In this document: piece after piece, positions 16,856-25,292 of the stretch
Layout of the letters: each line of letters begins with the position of its first letter
Numbering within the stretch: position 1 is the stretch's first letter
Assembly: GCA_964484465.1 (NCBI GenBank)
Contig: CAZAFL010000002.1
Coordinates: forward strand, 96,183-160,182
Origin: CAZAFL01 sp964484465
GTDB lineage: Bacteria; Bacteroidota; Ignavibacteria; UBA10030; SZUA-254
Reading direction: 5' to 3'
Length of the DNA stretch: 64,000 bases
Notes under the pieces: model-generated
Told to the model about the DNA's origin: nothing
The model's database searches: none
What the model saw: the letters and a program-made list of their open reading frames with translations, nothing else
Position numbers and translations under genes: made by a program

Positions 16856-17272
16856 TTATTTTTTTGCTTTCACCATCCCCGCAGCTGTTCTGCGTTTTGG
16901 AATTTTTCCTATTCTGGGATCTCCTTTTACCACAAGCTCGCACGCCAGAACAACCGACGACTCAAAATCATGAGACGAAGCCGGCAGGACTTGCCATCCT
17001 GTAACACTCTTCCCCAGAAGCTTGATGGATCGCATGGAAGGGAAATCTTTTTTCAGGCTTGCATGATGCTCCTTTGTTGTGGCAAGCCACACGCCGTTAT
17101 CGGAGCGATGTGCCTTTTTATCGCGGAGAACAAGCACAATTTTCTTATCGATATAAACTGCGTAACATCCGAACATCGGGCGCACAGAAGGATTCTTGTC
17201 GTGCAGATAATCAAGGACAAATTCAAATGGGATGTGCTTCTTAGCCTTAACCTCTGGTAATTTCGTTCGCAT
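16856..17272 (-). CDS. TfoX N-terminal-domain-like protein
   Basis: 138 residues from the ATG at 17272; a TTG at 17284 would add four. The segment SVRPMFGCYAVYIDKKIVL (residues about 28-46) resembles the R-x-MFG-x-Y-x-x-Y core of the TfoX/Sxy N-terminal domain, and the Lys/Arg-rich C-terminus (GKIPKRRTAAGMVKAKK) suggests a nucleic-acid or acidic partner. TfoX proteins regulate competence in some Proteobacteria, but single-domain relatives elsewhere are uncharacterised. It is convergent with carA, leaving 17 bases between the two stops. The assignment is by motif only. Confidence 0.55.
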   Translation of the reverse strand: MRTKLPEVKAKKHIPFEFVLDYLHDKNPSVRPMFGCYAVYIDKKIVLVLRDKKAHRSDNGVWLATTKEHHASLKKDFPSMRSIKLLGKSVTGWQVLPASSHDFESSVVLACELVVKGDPRIGKIPKRRTAAGMVKAKK

Positions 17273-17402
17273 TGGTCCAATCAATAGATTACTTTCTCAA
17301 ACATTTTTGACTCACCCTTCATTCTGCTCGCTCTCTTTTCTGAAGAAGAGAAAAGATGTTTTGCCTTGAATATTAAATGCTCCTTGCAATATAACAGAAA
17401 TC

Positions 17403-17432
17403 TTGCATTCCATCAAAAAAAATGTATATTTA
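17403..17432 (+). promoter_or_regulatory. Promoter for dut-rsmI
   Basis: TTG at 17403-17405, 19 bases, then TATATTTA (17425-17432). A start of transcription near 17438 excludes translation starts upstream of that point. Confidence 0.6.
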
Positions 17433-17474
17433 TCCGAAATCTGTTTGAAGTTCTTAACAATCCGATTACTCGCG

Positions 17475-17936
17475 TTGTCTATTCCTGAGCTTGTCAACAT
17501 CCGCATATCTCGCATCGATCCTGAGCGAACCGACATTCCATTACCCGCGTATGCAACTCAAGGTTCGTCGGGCATGGATCTCCACGCTGCTGTCGTGGGC
17601 GAGATCGTTATTAAACCGGGCGAAACCGTTCTTATTCCTACCGGTTTTCAAATTGAAATCCCAAAGGGATTTGAAGCACAAGTGCGTCCGCGCAGCGGAC
17701 TCGCTATCAAGAGCGGTATTGGCGTCCTCAATTCGCCTGGAACAATCGATTCTGATTATCGTGGCGAGGTGAAAGTCATTATCACTAATTTTGGACAAAC
17801 AGCATTTACAGTTCATCGAGGCGACCGCATCGCCCAGATCGTTTTTGCTCCGGTCGTTCGTGCAAATTGGGAAGAAGTTTCTTCTGTTAAACAAACACCC
17901 CGGGGCGCGGGCGGCTTTGGGCACACGGGAAAGTAA
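17475..17936 (+). CDS. dut: Deoxyuridine 5'-triphosphate nucleotidohydrolase (dUTPase)
   Basis: Hydrolyses dUTP to dUMP and pyrophosphate, protecting DNA from uracil and feeding dTMP synthesis. All five trimeric dUTPase motifs are present: GSSGMDLHAA (I), RPRSGLA (II), GVLNSPGTIDSDYRGEV (III), GDRIAQIVFAPV (IV) and the Gly-rich C-terminal GAGGFGHTGK (V). Length is 153 residues from the TTG at 17475. The frame is open further upstream but would start before the predicted transcription start, and family members begin near residue 8 here (NIRISRID). No ribosome binding site is visible. The rsmI-type gene follows after 12 bases. Confidence 0.93.
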   Translation: MSIPELVNIRISRIDPERTDIPLPAYATQGSSGMDLHAAVVGEIVIKPGETVLIPTGFQIEIPKGFEAQVRPRSGLAIKSGIGVLNSPGTIDSDYRGEVKVIITNFGQTAFTVHRGDRIAQIVFAPVVRANWEEVSSVKQTPRGAGGFGHTGK

Positions 17937-17948
17937 CCGGTAGCTGAA

Positions 17949-18638
17949 ATGTCAGGAACCCTGTACCTCGTCGCAACTCCCATCGGAAATTATGATGATA
18001 TTACCTTTCGCGCCATTCGCATTCTGAAGGAAGCAGATGTCGTTGTTTATGAAGAACGAAAAGAAGGGCAACGATTACTTTCACACTATGGAATTCCTGA
18101 AAAAGTGATAGAAAGCCTGAACGAGCACAACGAAGCCGCCGCTTCATTTCACATCATTGAACATCTTAAACAGGGGAAAAATGTTGCTCTTATCTCCGAT
18201 GCAGGTACTCCCGTTTTTTCCGACCCCGGACAAATTCTTGTTCGAAAAGCCATCGACCAAAAAATCAACATCGTACCTATTCCCGGCGCATCATCACTTT
18301 TGCCCGCACTTACGCTGTGCGGTTTTCCTATCGAACAATTTCTTTTCTATGGCTTTCTTTCGCCCAAAACAAATCGCCGAATCTCAGAACTACGCCAGCT
18401 GCGCAACGAATACCGCACGATGGTATTTATGGATACGCCATACCGGCTCATTCCTTTGTTGAAAGACCTTTCGGAGGTTTTCAGCGATGAGCGCCGTGTC
18501 GCTGTGGCCTTTAACCTCACCATGCCGGACGAACGTGTCTTTCGTGGAACGGCACTTGAACTCTATCGCCTGTTCGAAAAGAAAGAACTAAAAGGCGAGT
18601 TTGTGATAGTTGTCGAGGGGGCAAGTCAGAAGCGATAG
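17949..18638 (+). CDS. rsmI: Tetrapyrrole-methylase-fold rRNA methyltransferase, RsmI-type
   Basis: RsmI 2'-O-methylates C1402 of 16S rRNA with SAM. 229 residues, lacking the C-terminal extension of E. coli RsmI (286). The N-terminus LYLVATPIGNYDDITFRAIR, the SDAGTPVFSDPG loop and PIPGASSLLPALTLCGFP are family signatures. The usual AEDTRxTxxLL motif after the first strand is changed to VVYEERKEGQRLLSHYGI, so this may be a distinct subfamily whose exact target is open. Co-transcribed with dut. Confidence 0.78.
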   Translation: MSGTLYLVATPIGNYDDITFRAIRILKEADVVVYEERKEGQRLLSHYGIPEKVIESLNEHNEAAASFHIIEHLKQGKNVALISDAGTPVFSDPGQILVRKAIDQKINIVPIPGASSLLPALTLCGFPIEQFLFYGFLSPKTNRRISELRQLRNEYRTMVFMDTPYRLIPLLKDLSEVFSDERRVAVAFNLTMPDERVFRGTALELYRLFEKKELKGEFVIVVEGASQKR

Positions 18639-18736
18639 TTTCAGCCCTTCTTTCAATACCACCCGGCTCACTTCAACTTTTTGAATAACGTCCTCGGTCG
18701 ACAGGACGACTGCTTTGGAATTCAAACACAACCTTA

Positions 18737-18768
18737 TTTGCATCTCGGACCCCTTTTTTCTATATTTT
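18737..18768 (+). promoter_or_regulatory. Bacteroidetes-type promoter for the redoxin gene
   Basis: TTTG (18737-18740), 20 bases, TATATTTT (18761-18768). The predicted leader is about 30 bases. Confidence 0.7.
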
Positions 18769-18804
18769 TAGAGAAAACTGAACGAAAACATTCTGAAGGT
18801 TACG

Positions 18805-19824
18805 ATGGACGCATTGCCAAAACAGTTTCGTGTACCTGAAATTTACGGTGACTTTTGGTTTAATTCGGACCCGATTCCGCTCGGTGCCATGCGGGGCTAT
18901 GTGATTCTCATAGACTTTTGGGATTACACAAACTACCGTTGTCTTCGGTCGCTTCCGTACCTTCAGGAGTGGCATCGTCGTTACGCAGACAAGGGGCTGG
19001 TGATTATTGGTGTTCACACCCCTGAATTTCCGTTCGCTCGCGACCCGATCAATGTCCGTGAAGCGCTCGAGAAGTTTGGCATACATTATCCGGTTGTCAT
19101 GGATAATGAGTATATCGTCTGGAGCGCATTTCGTACTCATGAATGGCCCACGAAATATCTTATTGATAAGGACGGTTTTATCCGGTACCTGCATACGGGA
19201 GAGGGCTCAACCGAGAATTTCGAGCATGCGATTCAATCGCTTCTTGTGGAAGCCAATTATCACGGGGATTTTCCGCTGGTGATGGAACCAGTTCGGGAAA
19301 CAGACCGGATAGGTGCGGTCATTTACAGGGAGACGCCGACAATTCTCACAGGGTATCAGCGGGGAACGATAGGAAATATCGAAGGGTATTCTCCCGAGTC
19401 AACGACTCATTTTACAGATCCCGGTATGTATCTCGAAGGGCGTCTGTATCTGGACGGGGATTGGCTGAACGACAGAAATTATCTAAAACTCGAGGAACGT
19501 GATGGCAAAGAAGGTTCTTTGTTTCTATCGTACAGAGCAAAAGGTGTAAACGCTGTCGTGAAACCAGAAGGCGAACGAAATTTTCAGGTGTTTGTTCAAC
19601 AGGATGATCTTTATCTGACATCGGCAAACAAGGGTGACGATATTTCTGTTGATGAAGAGGGCAGAAGTTTTTTTCTGGCCGATAGCGCTAAACTCTACGG
19701 TCTTGTCAACAACAAGGAATATGGAGAGCATAAACTGAAACTCAGCACGCGTTCAAATGGGTTCGCCCTGTATTCAATTTCGTTTGCAACTTCAGTGATA
19801 AAGGAGATGGTTTCGAACAATTAA
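18805..19824 (+). CDS. Redoxin / DipZ-C-terminal-like thioredoxin-fold protein lacking the first active-site cysteine
   Basis: 339 residues, no signal peptide, so probably cytoplasmic. The thioredoxin-like half (1-150) has ILIDFWDYTNYRCLRSLPYL, where relatives read FWTYTCxNCxRTLPYL. Thus Asn43 replaces the nucleophilic Cys and only Cys46 remains. The cis-Pro region EWPTKYLIDKDGFIRYLHTG is intact. The second half (about 165-330) is a beta-rich domain like the C-terminus of DipZ family proteins (LYLDGDWLNDRNYLKLEERD). A dithiol oxidoreductase role is unlikely; a monothiol, peroxidatic or binding role is possible. Transcribed alone from its own promoter. Confidence 0.7.
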   Translation: MDALPKQFRVPEIYGDFWFNSDPIPLGAMRGYVILIDFWDYTNYRCLRSLPYLQEWHRRYADKGLVIIGVHTPEFPFARDPINVREALEKFGIHYPVVMDNEYIVWSAFRTHEWPTKYLIDKDGFIRYLHTGEGSTENFEHAIQSLLVEANYHGDFPLVMEPVRETDRIGAVIYRETPTILTGYQRGTIGNIEGYSPESTTHFTDPGMYLEGRLYLDGDWLNDRNYLKLEERDGKEGSLFLSYRAKGVNAVVKPEGERNFQVFVQQDDLYLTSANKGDDISVDEEGRSFFLADSAKLYGLVNNKEYGEHKLKLSTRSNGFALYSISFATSVIKEMVSNN

Positions 19825-19844
19825 CAACAGAGTTTCATTTTCGA

Positions 19845-19888
19845 AACGGCGATCCCGGTCTCGACAACGTCGTGGCGGAATCGCCGTT
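19845..19888 (+). promoter_or_regulatory. Long hairpin in the metH leader
   Basis: AACGGCGAT (19845-19853) pairs perfectly with ATCGCCGTT (19880-19888), and the 26-base interior holds CGAC-AAC-GTCG. No U-tract follows, so it is either a weak end for the redoxin transcript or a control element 30 bases before metH. It does not match SAM or SAH riboswitch cores that I know. Confidence 0.5.
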
Positions 19889-19917
19889 GTTATTCATTCA
19901 TGAATCGATGCATGTAA

Positions 19918-21741
19918 ATGTCTAAACCTTTTCTCGACATAGTACAAGAAAAAATCGTTGTGTTTGATGGCGCCACGGGCACTCATCTTCAGGGACAGAA
20001 TTTGTCAGCCGACGATTTTGGCGGGGAACATCTCAACGGTTGTAATGAATATCTTGTGGTGTCGAAACCATCTGCGGTCGAGAATGTCCATAAAGACTAT
20101 CTCGACGCTGGATGTGACGTGATTGAAACAGATACATTTGGCGGCACGTCCATTGTCCTCGCAGAATATCACCTCGCTGACAGGGCGTATGAGCTCAATT
20201 ACAAAGCCGCTCAAATTGCAAAACGTGTGGCAAACGATTATTCGACGTCTTCACACCCGCGCTTTGTCGCAGGTTCGCTTGGACCGTCCACCAAACTTCC
20301 GTCGTTAGGGCACATCTCCTTCAAAGAAATGGCGGATTCGTACAGGACTCAGACGAAGGGTTTGGTTGAAGGAGGCGTTGACCTTCTCTCCGTCGAAACA
20401 TGTCAGGATCTTCTGCAGGCAAAAGCGGCGCTCTATGGGATATTTGAATGCTTCGAAGAACTGCGCCGACGCGTTCCAGTTATTACCTCGGTAACAGTTG
20501 AAACTATGGGCACAATGCTGCTCGGGACTGAAATCAGTGTCGCGCTCGTTGCGCTCGAGCCGTTCGATGTTGACATCATCGGTATGAATTGTGCAACCGG
20601 ACCGAAAGAAATGTCGGAACATGTTCGTGTCTTATCGGACAGCAGTCCGAAACCGATTTTTGTTATGCCGAACGCAGGCCTTCCGGAAAATGTAGGAGGG
20701 CGTGCACATTATAAGCTTACACCGGAAGAATTTGTCGAATATCTTTCCCATTTCGTCAGAGACCTCGGAGTGAACATTGTCGGCGGATGTTGCGGCACAA
20801 CCAAAGAGCATATTCGCCAGCTTGCGCATGCGGTCGGTGGGCTTGCCCCCGGTCAGCGGACCGTTGATTTTATTCCGAGTGCCTCGAGTCTGTATCAGGT
20901 CGCTCCTCTCCACATCGACCCACCTCCGGTTATCGTTGGCGAGCGGACAAACGCAAACGGGAGCAAATTATTCAGAGAACTTCTGGCAAGGGAAGATTGG
21001 GAAGGAATCGTTGCCATGGGGCGTGCAGCTGTGAAAGAAGGGGCGCACATGGTCGACGTTTGCGCGGCGTACGTCGGCCGAAACGAACTGAATGATATGA
21101 GAGAGATTATCTCCCGTTTCAACACGCAGGTTACACTCCCTATTGTGATCGATTCAACTGAAGCAAATGTGATTGAGGAAGCTCTGCGGCATATCGGAGG
21201 CAAGTCTATTGTTAATTCGATTAATCTTGAAGACGGGGAAGAACGGATCCATAAGGTTGTGCCGCTTTGCAAAAAGTATGGCGCCGCAGTCATTGCATTG
21301 ACAATAGATGAAAAAGGGATGGCGAAAACGGTGGATGCAAAAGTGGCGATCGCGAGGCGAATCTATGACCTTGTCGTGAACAAATACCGGATGAAGCCGC
21401 ACGACCTTATTTTTGATACGCTCACATTTACCCTGGGTTCCGGAGATGAAGAATTTCGCCGCGCCGGTATCGAAACTATTGATGCAATTCGTAAGATCAA
21501 GAAGGAATTCCCGGGAGTGAAAACAATCCTTGGCGTGAGCAATGTTTCATTTGGTCTTTCACCGCAGGTGCGCAATGTTTTGAATAGCGTTTTCCTGCAT
21601 TATGCCGTCGAGGCAGGGCTCGATATGGCAATCGTTCATGCGTCAAAAATTATCCCCTTATATAAAATTGACGACCGGGGCAGAGAGCTCTGCCGGGAAT
21701 TAGTATTTGATGAACGGAAATTTGAAGAGGCAACCGCATGA
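19918..21741 (+). CDS. metH: Methionine synthase, homocysteine- and folate-binding half of a split MetH
   Basis: 607 residues: the homocysteine-binding barrel (about 1-305) with zinc cysteines in GMNCATGP and VGGCCGTTKEH, then the pterin-binding barrel (about 335-600; VIVGERTNANGSKLFRELLA, DSTEANVIEEAL, SINLEDGEER). This half supplies the zinc-activated thiol and CH3-tetrahydrofolate. In standard MetH (about 1200 residues) the cobalamin domains follow in the same chain; here the gene stops and the rest is encoded by an overlapping gene (ATGA at 21738-21741). The two chains should form one enzyme. Confidence 0.93.
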   Translation: MSKPFLDIVQEKIVVFDGATGTHLQGQNLSADDFGGEHLNGCNEYLVVSKPSAVENVHKDYLDAGCDVIETDTFGGTSIVLAEYHLADRAYELNYKAAQIAKRVANDYSTSSHPRFVAGSLGPSTKLPSLGHISFKEMADSYRTQTKGLVEGGVDLLSVETCQDLLQAKAALYGIFECFEELRRRVPVITSVTVETMGTMLLGTEISVALVALEPFDVDIIGMNCATGPKEMSEHVRVLSDSSPKPIFVMPNAGLPENVGGRAHYKLTPEEFVEYLSHFVRDLGVNIVGGCCGTTKEHIRQLAHAVGGLAPGQRTVDFIPSASSLYQVAPLHIDPPPVIVGERTNANGSKLFRELLAREDWEGIVAMGRAAVKEGAHMVDVCAAYVGRNELNDMREIISRFNTQVTLPIVIDSTEANVIEEALRHIGGKSIVNSINLEDGEERIHKVVPLCKKYGAAVIALTIDEKGMAKTVDAKVAIARRIYDLVVNKYRMKPHDLIFDTLTFTLGSGDEEFRRAGIETIDAIRKIKKEFPGVKTILGVSNVSFGLSPQVRNVLNSVFLHYAVEAGLDMAIVHASKIIPLYKIDDRGRELCRELVFDERKFEEATA

Positions 21742-23501
21742 GCGAAAAGACAACAGTGCGGGTTGTATATGACCCGCTTACCGAGCTCATGTCATATTAT
21801 GCCGGGCAGAAGGGGGAAAAGAAAGAAAGAGCCACGAAAGCCGGACCCGTTGAGGAACGCCTGAAAAACAGAATCATCGACGGTGACAAAGTTGGCATGC
21901 AGGCTGACCTCGATGAAGGATTAAAGAAATACTCGGCACTGGATATTATCAACAATATCCTTCTTGACGGGATGAAGATTGTCGGCGACTTATTTGGAAG
22001 CGGTCAAATGCAATTGCCGTTTGTTCTCCAGTCTGCGGAAGTCATGAAATCTGCAGTCGCGTATCTTGAACAATTTATGGACAAAGCTTCGACTACCTCA
22101 AAAGGGACGATGGTCATTGCCACCGTCAAAGGAGACGTTCATGACATCGGAAAGAACCTTGTCGATATTATTCTCACGAACAACGGTTATAAAGTTCATA
22201 ATCTCGGTATCAAATGTCCCGTTGATGCGATGCTTCATGCTGCAGAAGAAAATAACGCTGATGCAATCGGCATGAGTGGTCTGCTCGTGAAATCCACTCT
22301 TATTATGAAAGAAAACCTTGAGGTAATGAACGAACGAGGGATTATGATTCCTGTTGTTCTTGGCGGGGCGGCACTTACCCGACGGTATGTCGAACAGGAT
22401 CTTCGGTCAATCTACCGGGGAAGTGTTGCATATGCCAATGATGCATTCGACGGATTGCATTTTATGGAGGAGCTTGCTGACGTTAAACGGCAACCGGACA
22501 AAGGAAAGCAAGCCGCCGGTACTAATATTCCAAGTCAAAGAGAGCTTGAGACGTCTGATACAGATGGTGAATTATCCGGGATGGAAGCAAAAATTGCCAT
22601 GTCTCCAAAATTGGCGGTAAATTTCGACCGGCAGACTACAGTTTCATCTGCGCCGATTCCTCACCCTCCTTTTTACGGGACGAAGATTGTCGAAGAGGTC
22701 TCGCTGGATGAAATTTTCCGGTATGTCAATGAGGTAGCTCTCATTAGAGGGCAATGGCAGGTCCGGAAAGGGAAATTATCGGAAGGAGAATATTCCACAT
22801 TGCTGACAAGTAAGATTTATCCTGCGTTACGACAGCTCCAGCAAAAAATAATAAGCGAGGAATTATTGTCACCGAAAGTAGTGTATGGGTATTTCCCTTG
22901 CCAGTCGGAAGGCGACAACCTTATCATATACCGTCCGAATAATGTCGCCGATCCGGTTCTTATGTGGGGTTCATCTGAAGAACCTCAGTCTTCAAACCTT
23001 GTTGAGTGGGTTCGGTTCACGTTCCCGAGACAAACTAAAGGGCGTTTCTTTTGCATTTCGGATTTTTTTGCTTCAAAGGATTCCCACCGCATTGACGTTG
23101 TCTCGTTTCATCTTGTTACGATGGGTCGAGTTGCTTCAGAGCATTCGCAGCGGTTGTTCGCATCCAACAATTACCAGGAATACCTTTATTTCCACGGGCT
23201 CAGTGTTGAGTCGGCGGAGGCATTGGCCGAACTGTGGCATCGGAAAATACGTGAAGAATTGAATATTCACGAGCACGACGCGCAAGAAATCAAGAAATTG
23301 TTCTCCCAGCAATATCAGGGTTCACGGTACAGTTTTGGATACCCGGCGTGCCCTTCCCTTGAAGATCAGAAAAAATTATTCGACTTACTCCGCCCTGGCC
23401 GGATTGAAGTTGAGTTAACTGAGGAATTTCAGCTCGTTCCCGAACAATCGACCTCGGCGATTATTGTCCATCATCCCGAGGCGAGGTATTTCAACATTTA
23501 G
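21738..23501 (+). CDS. metH: Methionine synthase, cobalamin-binding and SAM-dependent reactivation half of a split MetH
   Basis: 587 residues. It opens with the inter-domain linker sequence DPLTELMSYY, then the four-helix cap (about 40-125), the Rossmann B12 domain with GDVHDIGKNLVDIILTNNGY (DxHxxG, lower-ligand His) and GGAALTRRYVE, a low-complexity linker (about 250-310), and the activation domain (about 315-580; RYSFGYPACP binds SAM). So the enzyme can reactivate cob(II)alamin itself. Translational coupling through the 4-base overlap should keep the two halves equimolar. It depends on the B12 uptake genes at 12-16 kb. Confidence 0.93.
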   Translation: MSEKTTVRVVYDPLTELMSYYAGQKGEKKERATKAGPVEERLKNRIIDGDKVGMQADLDEGLKKYSALDIINNILLDGMKIVGDLFGSGQMQLPFVLQSAEVMKSAVAYLEQFMDKASTTSKGTMVIATVKGDVHDIGKNLVDIILTNNGYKVHNLGIKCPVDAMLHAAEENNADAIGMSGLLVKSTLIMKENLEVMNERGIMIPVVLGGAALTRRYVEQDLRSIYRGSVAYANDAFDGLHFMEELADVKRQPDKGKQAAGTNIPSQRELETSDTDGELSGMEAKIAMSPKLAVNFDRQTTVSSAPIPHPPFYGTKIVEEVSLDEIFRYVNEVALIRGQWQVRKGKLSEGEYSTLLTSKIYPALRQLQQKIISEELLSPKVVYGYFPCQSEGDNLIIYRPNNVADPVLMWGSSEEPQSSNLVEWVRFTFPRQTKGRFFCISDFFASKDSHRIDVVSFHLVTMGRVASEHSQRLFASNNYQEYLYFHGLSVESAEALAELWHRKIREELNIHEHDAQEIKKLFSQQYQGSRYSFGYPACPSLEDQKKLFDLLRPGRIEVELTEEFQLVPEQSTSAIIVHHPEARYFNI

Positions 23502-23532
23502 GCAGAAAATGTTGAAAATAGTTTACCGCGGG

Positions 23533-23561
23533 GCAGGAATTATTGTTGAATTTCTTCCTGC
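23533..23561 (+). repeat. Inverted repeat after metH, across the next promoter
   Basis: GCAGGAA (23533-23539) and TTCCTGC (23555-23561) enclose 15 bases and are followed by ATTTTGTT. This could be the metH transcription end or an operator on the DUF309 promoter it overlaps. Confidence 0.4.
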
Positions 23562-23574
23562 ATTTTGTTATACT
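23546..23574 (+). promoter_or_regulatory. Promoter for the DUF309-ferredoxin pair
   Basis: TTG (23546-23548), 20 bases, TATACT (23569-23574). Predicted transcription start near 23581, only a few bases from the ATG at 23583. Confidence 0.6.
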
Positions 23575-23582
23575 GTACAACG

Positions 23583-23972
23583 ATGTTTGAACAACAGTTG
23601 AAGCAGGGTGTCGACGAGTTTAACCGGGGTTTATTTTTTGAGTGCCACGATACGCTTGAAGAGCTCTGGATGGAAACTGCGGGTGAGGACAGACTTTTTT
23701 TGCAGGGCCTTATTCAAGTCTCGGTAGGGTTTTATCATTTCGTCAACCGAAATTACAAAGGCGCTACGAGCCAGTTTACAAAAGGACTTGCAAAACTCGA
23801 ACACTACCGCCCTTCGTACAGGGGAATCGAACTGGAAAAATTTATGCAAAAGGTTGTCGGTTACCTGGTACAGGCTGAACGTGGCGTAGTCGGAGAGAAA
23901 TTCGATTCGATAGAAGAAACAAAAATTCCGAGAATACAATTTATTTACCGACATAATATCAAGGAGATGTGA
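23583..23972 (+). CDS. DUF309 family protein
   Basis: 129 residues from ATG 23583, chosen because the promoter lies immediately before it; an upstream TTG would add six residues. The core GLFFECHDTLEELWMETAGE (residues 16-35) and FLQGLIQVSVGFYHF define DUF309, a small all-helical fold with conserved His and Glu of unknown function. The ferredoxin gene starts 2 bases after its stop, so the two are co-translated. No enzymatic role can be named. Confidence 0.82.
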   Translation: MFEQQLKQGVDEFNRGLFFECHDTLEELWMETAGEDRLFLQGLIQVSVGFYHFVNRNYKGATSQFTKGLAKLEHYRPSYRGIELEKFMQKVVGYLVQAERGVVGEKFDSIEETKIPRIQFIYRHNIKEM

Positions 23973-23973
23973 A

Positions 23974-24318
23974 ATGTCAACAATGATTACAGAGGAATGC
24001 ATTAATTGTGGTGCATGTGAACCGGAATGTCCGAATACGGCAATCTATGCCGGCGGCGTGCAGTGGGAATTCAACGGGTCAACGCATGATGCATTATCGA
24101 ATGATTTTTATTATATCGTTCCCGAAAAATGTACGGAGTGTGTAGGGCATTTCGACCAGGAACAGTGTGCGGCAGTCTGTCCTGTCGATTGCTGCGTCCC
24201 CGACCCGAGTCATGTCGAGTCGGAAGAACTGCTCTTCAACCGCGCCAAAGAGATACATCCGGAAAAAGGGTTTGCTGAGCTGAGCGAGGCGACGTCGCAT
24301 TTCAGAAAAACTGCATGA
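23974..24318 (+). CDS. 2[4Fe-4S] ferredoxin, YfhL-like
   Basis: 114 residues with two cluster motifs: Cys9-x2-Cys12-x2-Cys15-x3-Cys19 (CINCGACEPECP) and Cys53-x2-Cys56-x8-Cys65-x3-Cys69 (CTECVGHFDQEQCAAVCP). The eight-residue insertion in the second motif is typical of Alvin-type/YfhL ferredoxins with one very low-potential cluster. AAGGAG precedes the ATG. A soluble electron carrier; QueG and the Rieske protein are encoded just downstream and are possible partners. A terminator follows. Confidence 0.92.
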   Translation: MSTMITEECINCGACEPECPNTAIYAGGVQWEFNGSTHDALSNDFYYIVPEKCTECVGHFDQEQCAAVCPVDCCVPDPSHVESEELLFNRAKEIHPEKGFAELSEATSHFRKTA

Positions 24319-24340
24319 TGGTAATTGTTGTTGTGAGAGC

Positions 24341-24375
24341 GAGGTCGGTTGAATCTGTTTCAGCCGACCTCTTTT
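24341..24375 (+). terminator. Intrinsic terminator after the ferredoxin gene
   Basis: A 13-bp stem, GAGGTCGGTTGAA (24341-24353) with TTCAGCCGACCTC (24359-24371, one G-U pair), 5-base loop, followed by TTTT. Confidence 0.88.
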
Positions 24376-24407
24376 CATAGTAACCGGTCTTTATAGATTA
24401 TTCGCGT

Positions 24408-25253
24408 ATGAAAATTGGAGAATATGAGCTTCACCCCATCGAAACAGGCCGCTTCGCGTTAGATGGCGGTGCGATGTTTGGCATTATTCCGAAGCCCTTG
24501 TGGACAAAGACGAACCCCCCCGACGAACGAAACCGCATCGAACTCGCCGCCCGGGCAATGCTCATCATCGGCAACGGCAGAAAAATTTTGGTCGACAACG
24601 GCAACGGAACGAAATTTACCCGGAAACAAACCGATATTTATCGCCTCGATATGAGTCAGCATGAACTGCGCAGCTCACTCAGGAATCATGGGTTGACAGT
24701 GAATGACATTACAGATGTTCTTCTTACACACCTGCATTTTGACCATGCAGGGGGGTCGACATACAGTGCAGATGGCGAGCTTCGGCCCGTGTTTCCGAAC
24801 GCCATGTATTATGTCCAGAAAGCACACTGGGACCAGGCAATGAACCCCACGGAGAAAGACCGCGGCAGTTTTATGCCGGATGATTTCTTGCCACTCAAAC
24901 AACAGAATGTCCTTGAATTTGTCGATGGTAATGTTGAAATTTTTCCTCATATTTCTGTTGTGACGGTCAACGGACATACCGCTGCGCAACAACTGCCCAA
25001 AATTTCCGACGGCCGGACGACGGTGCTGTATTGCTGTGATTTGTTTCCGACTACTTCCCACATCCCACTTCCGTATATTATGGCGTATGATTTGAGGCCG
25101 TTGACAACATTAGAAGAAAAGAAAGCAATTCTCGACAGGGCGCATGATGAAGAATGGATCCTCTTTTTCGAACATGATCCCAAAACAGTTGCAGGCAAGG
25201 TTAAACGCTCCGAAAAGGGATTTATATTTGATTCTCCTGTTGCCTTTGATTGA
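24408..25253 (+). CDS. Metallo-beta-lactamase-fold hydrolase
   Basis: 281 residues. The binuclear metal motif reads THLHFDHAGG (His108, His110, Asp112, His113), with further ligands in VNGHTAAQQ and CCDLFPT. N-terminal MLIIGNGRKILVDNGNGTKF is typical of the lactonase-like/quorum-quenching branch, but the substrate cannot be deduced. No signal peptide, so cytoplasmic. First gene after a terminator on a co-directional stretch leading to the Rieske, queG and trxB genes. Confidence 0.87.
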   Translation: MKIGEYELHPIETGRFALDGGAMFGIIPKPLWTKTNPPDERNRIELAARAMLIIGNGRKILVDNGNGTKFTRKQTDIYRLDMSQHELRSSLRNHGLTVNDITDVLLTHLHFDHAGGSTYSADGELRPVFPNAMYYVQKAHWDQAMNPTEKDRGSFMPDDFLPLKQQNVLEFVDGNVEIFPHISVVTVNGHTAAQQLPKISDGRTTVLYCCDLFPTTSHIPLPYIMAYDLRPLTTLEEKKAILDRAHDEEWILFFEHDPKTVAGKVKRSEKGFIFDSPVAFD

Positions 25254-25292
25254 TTGTGAAACTCGTAATTGTTGTATAGATAGAGGCACGCG

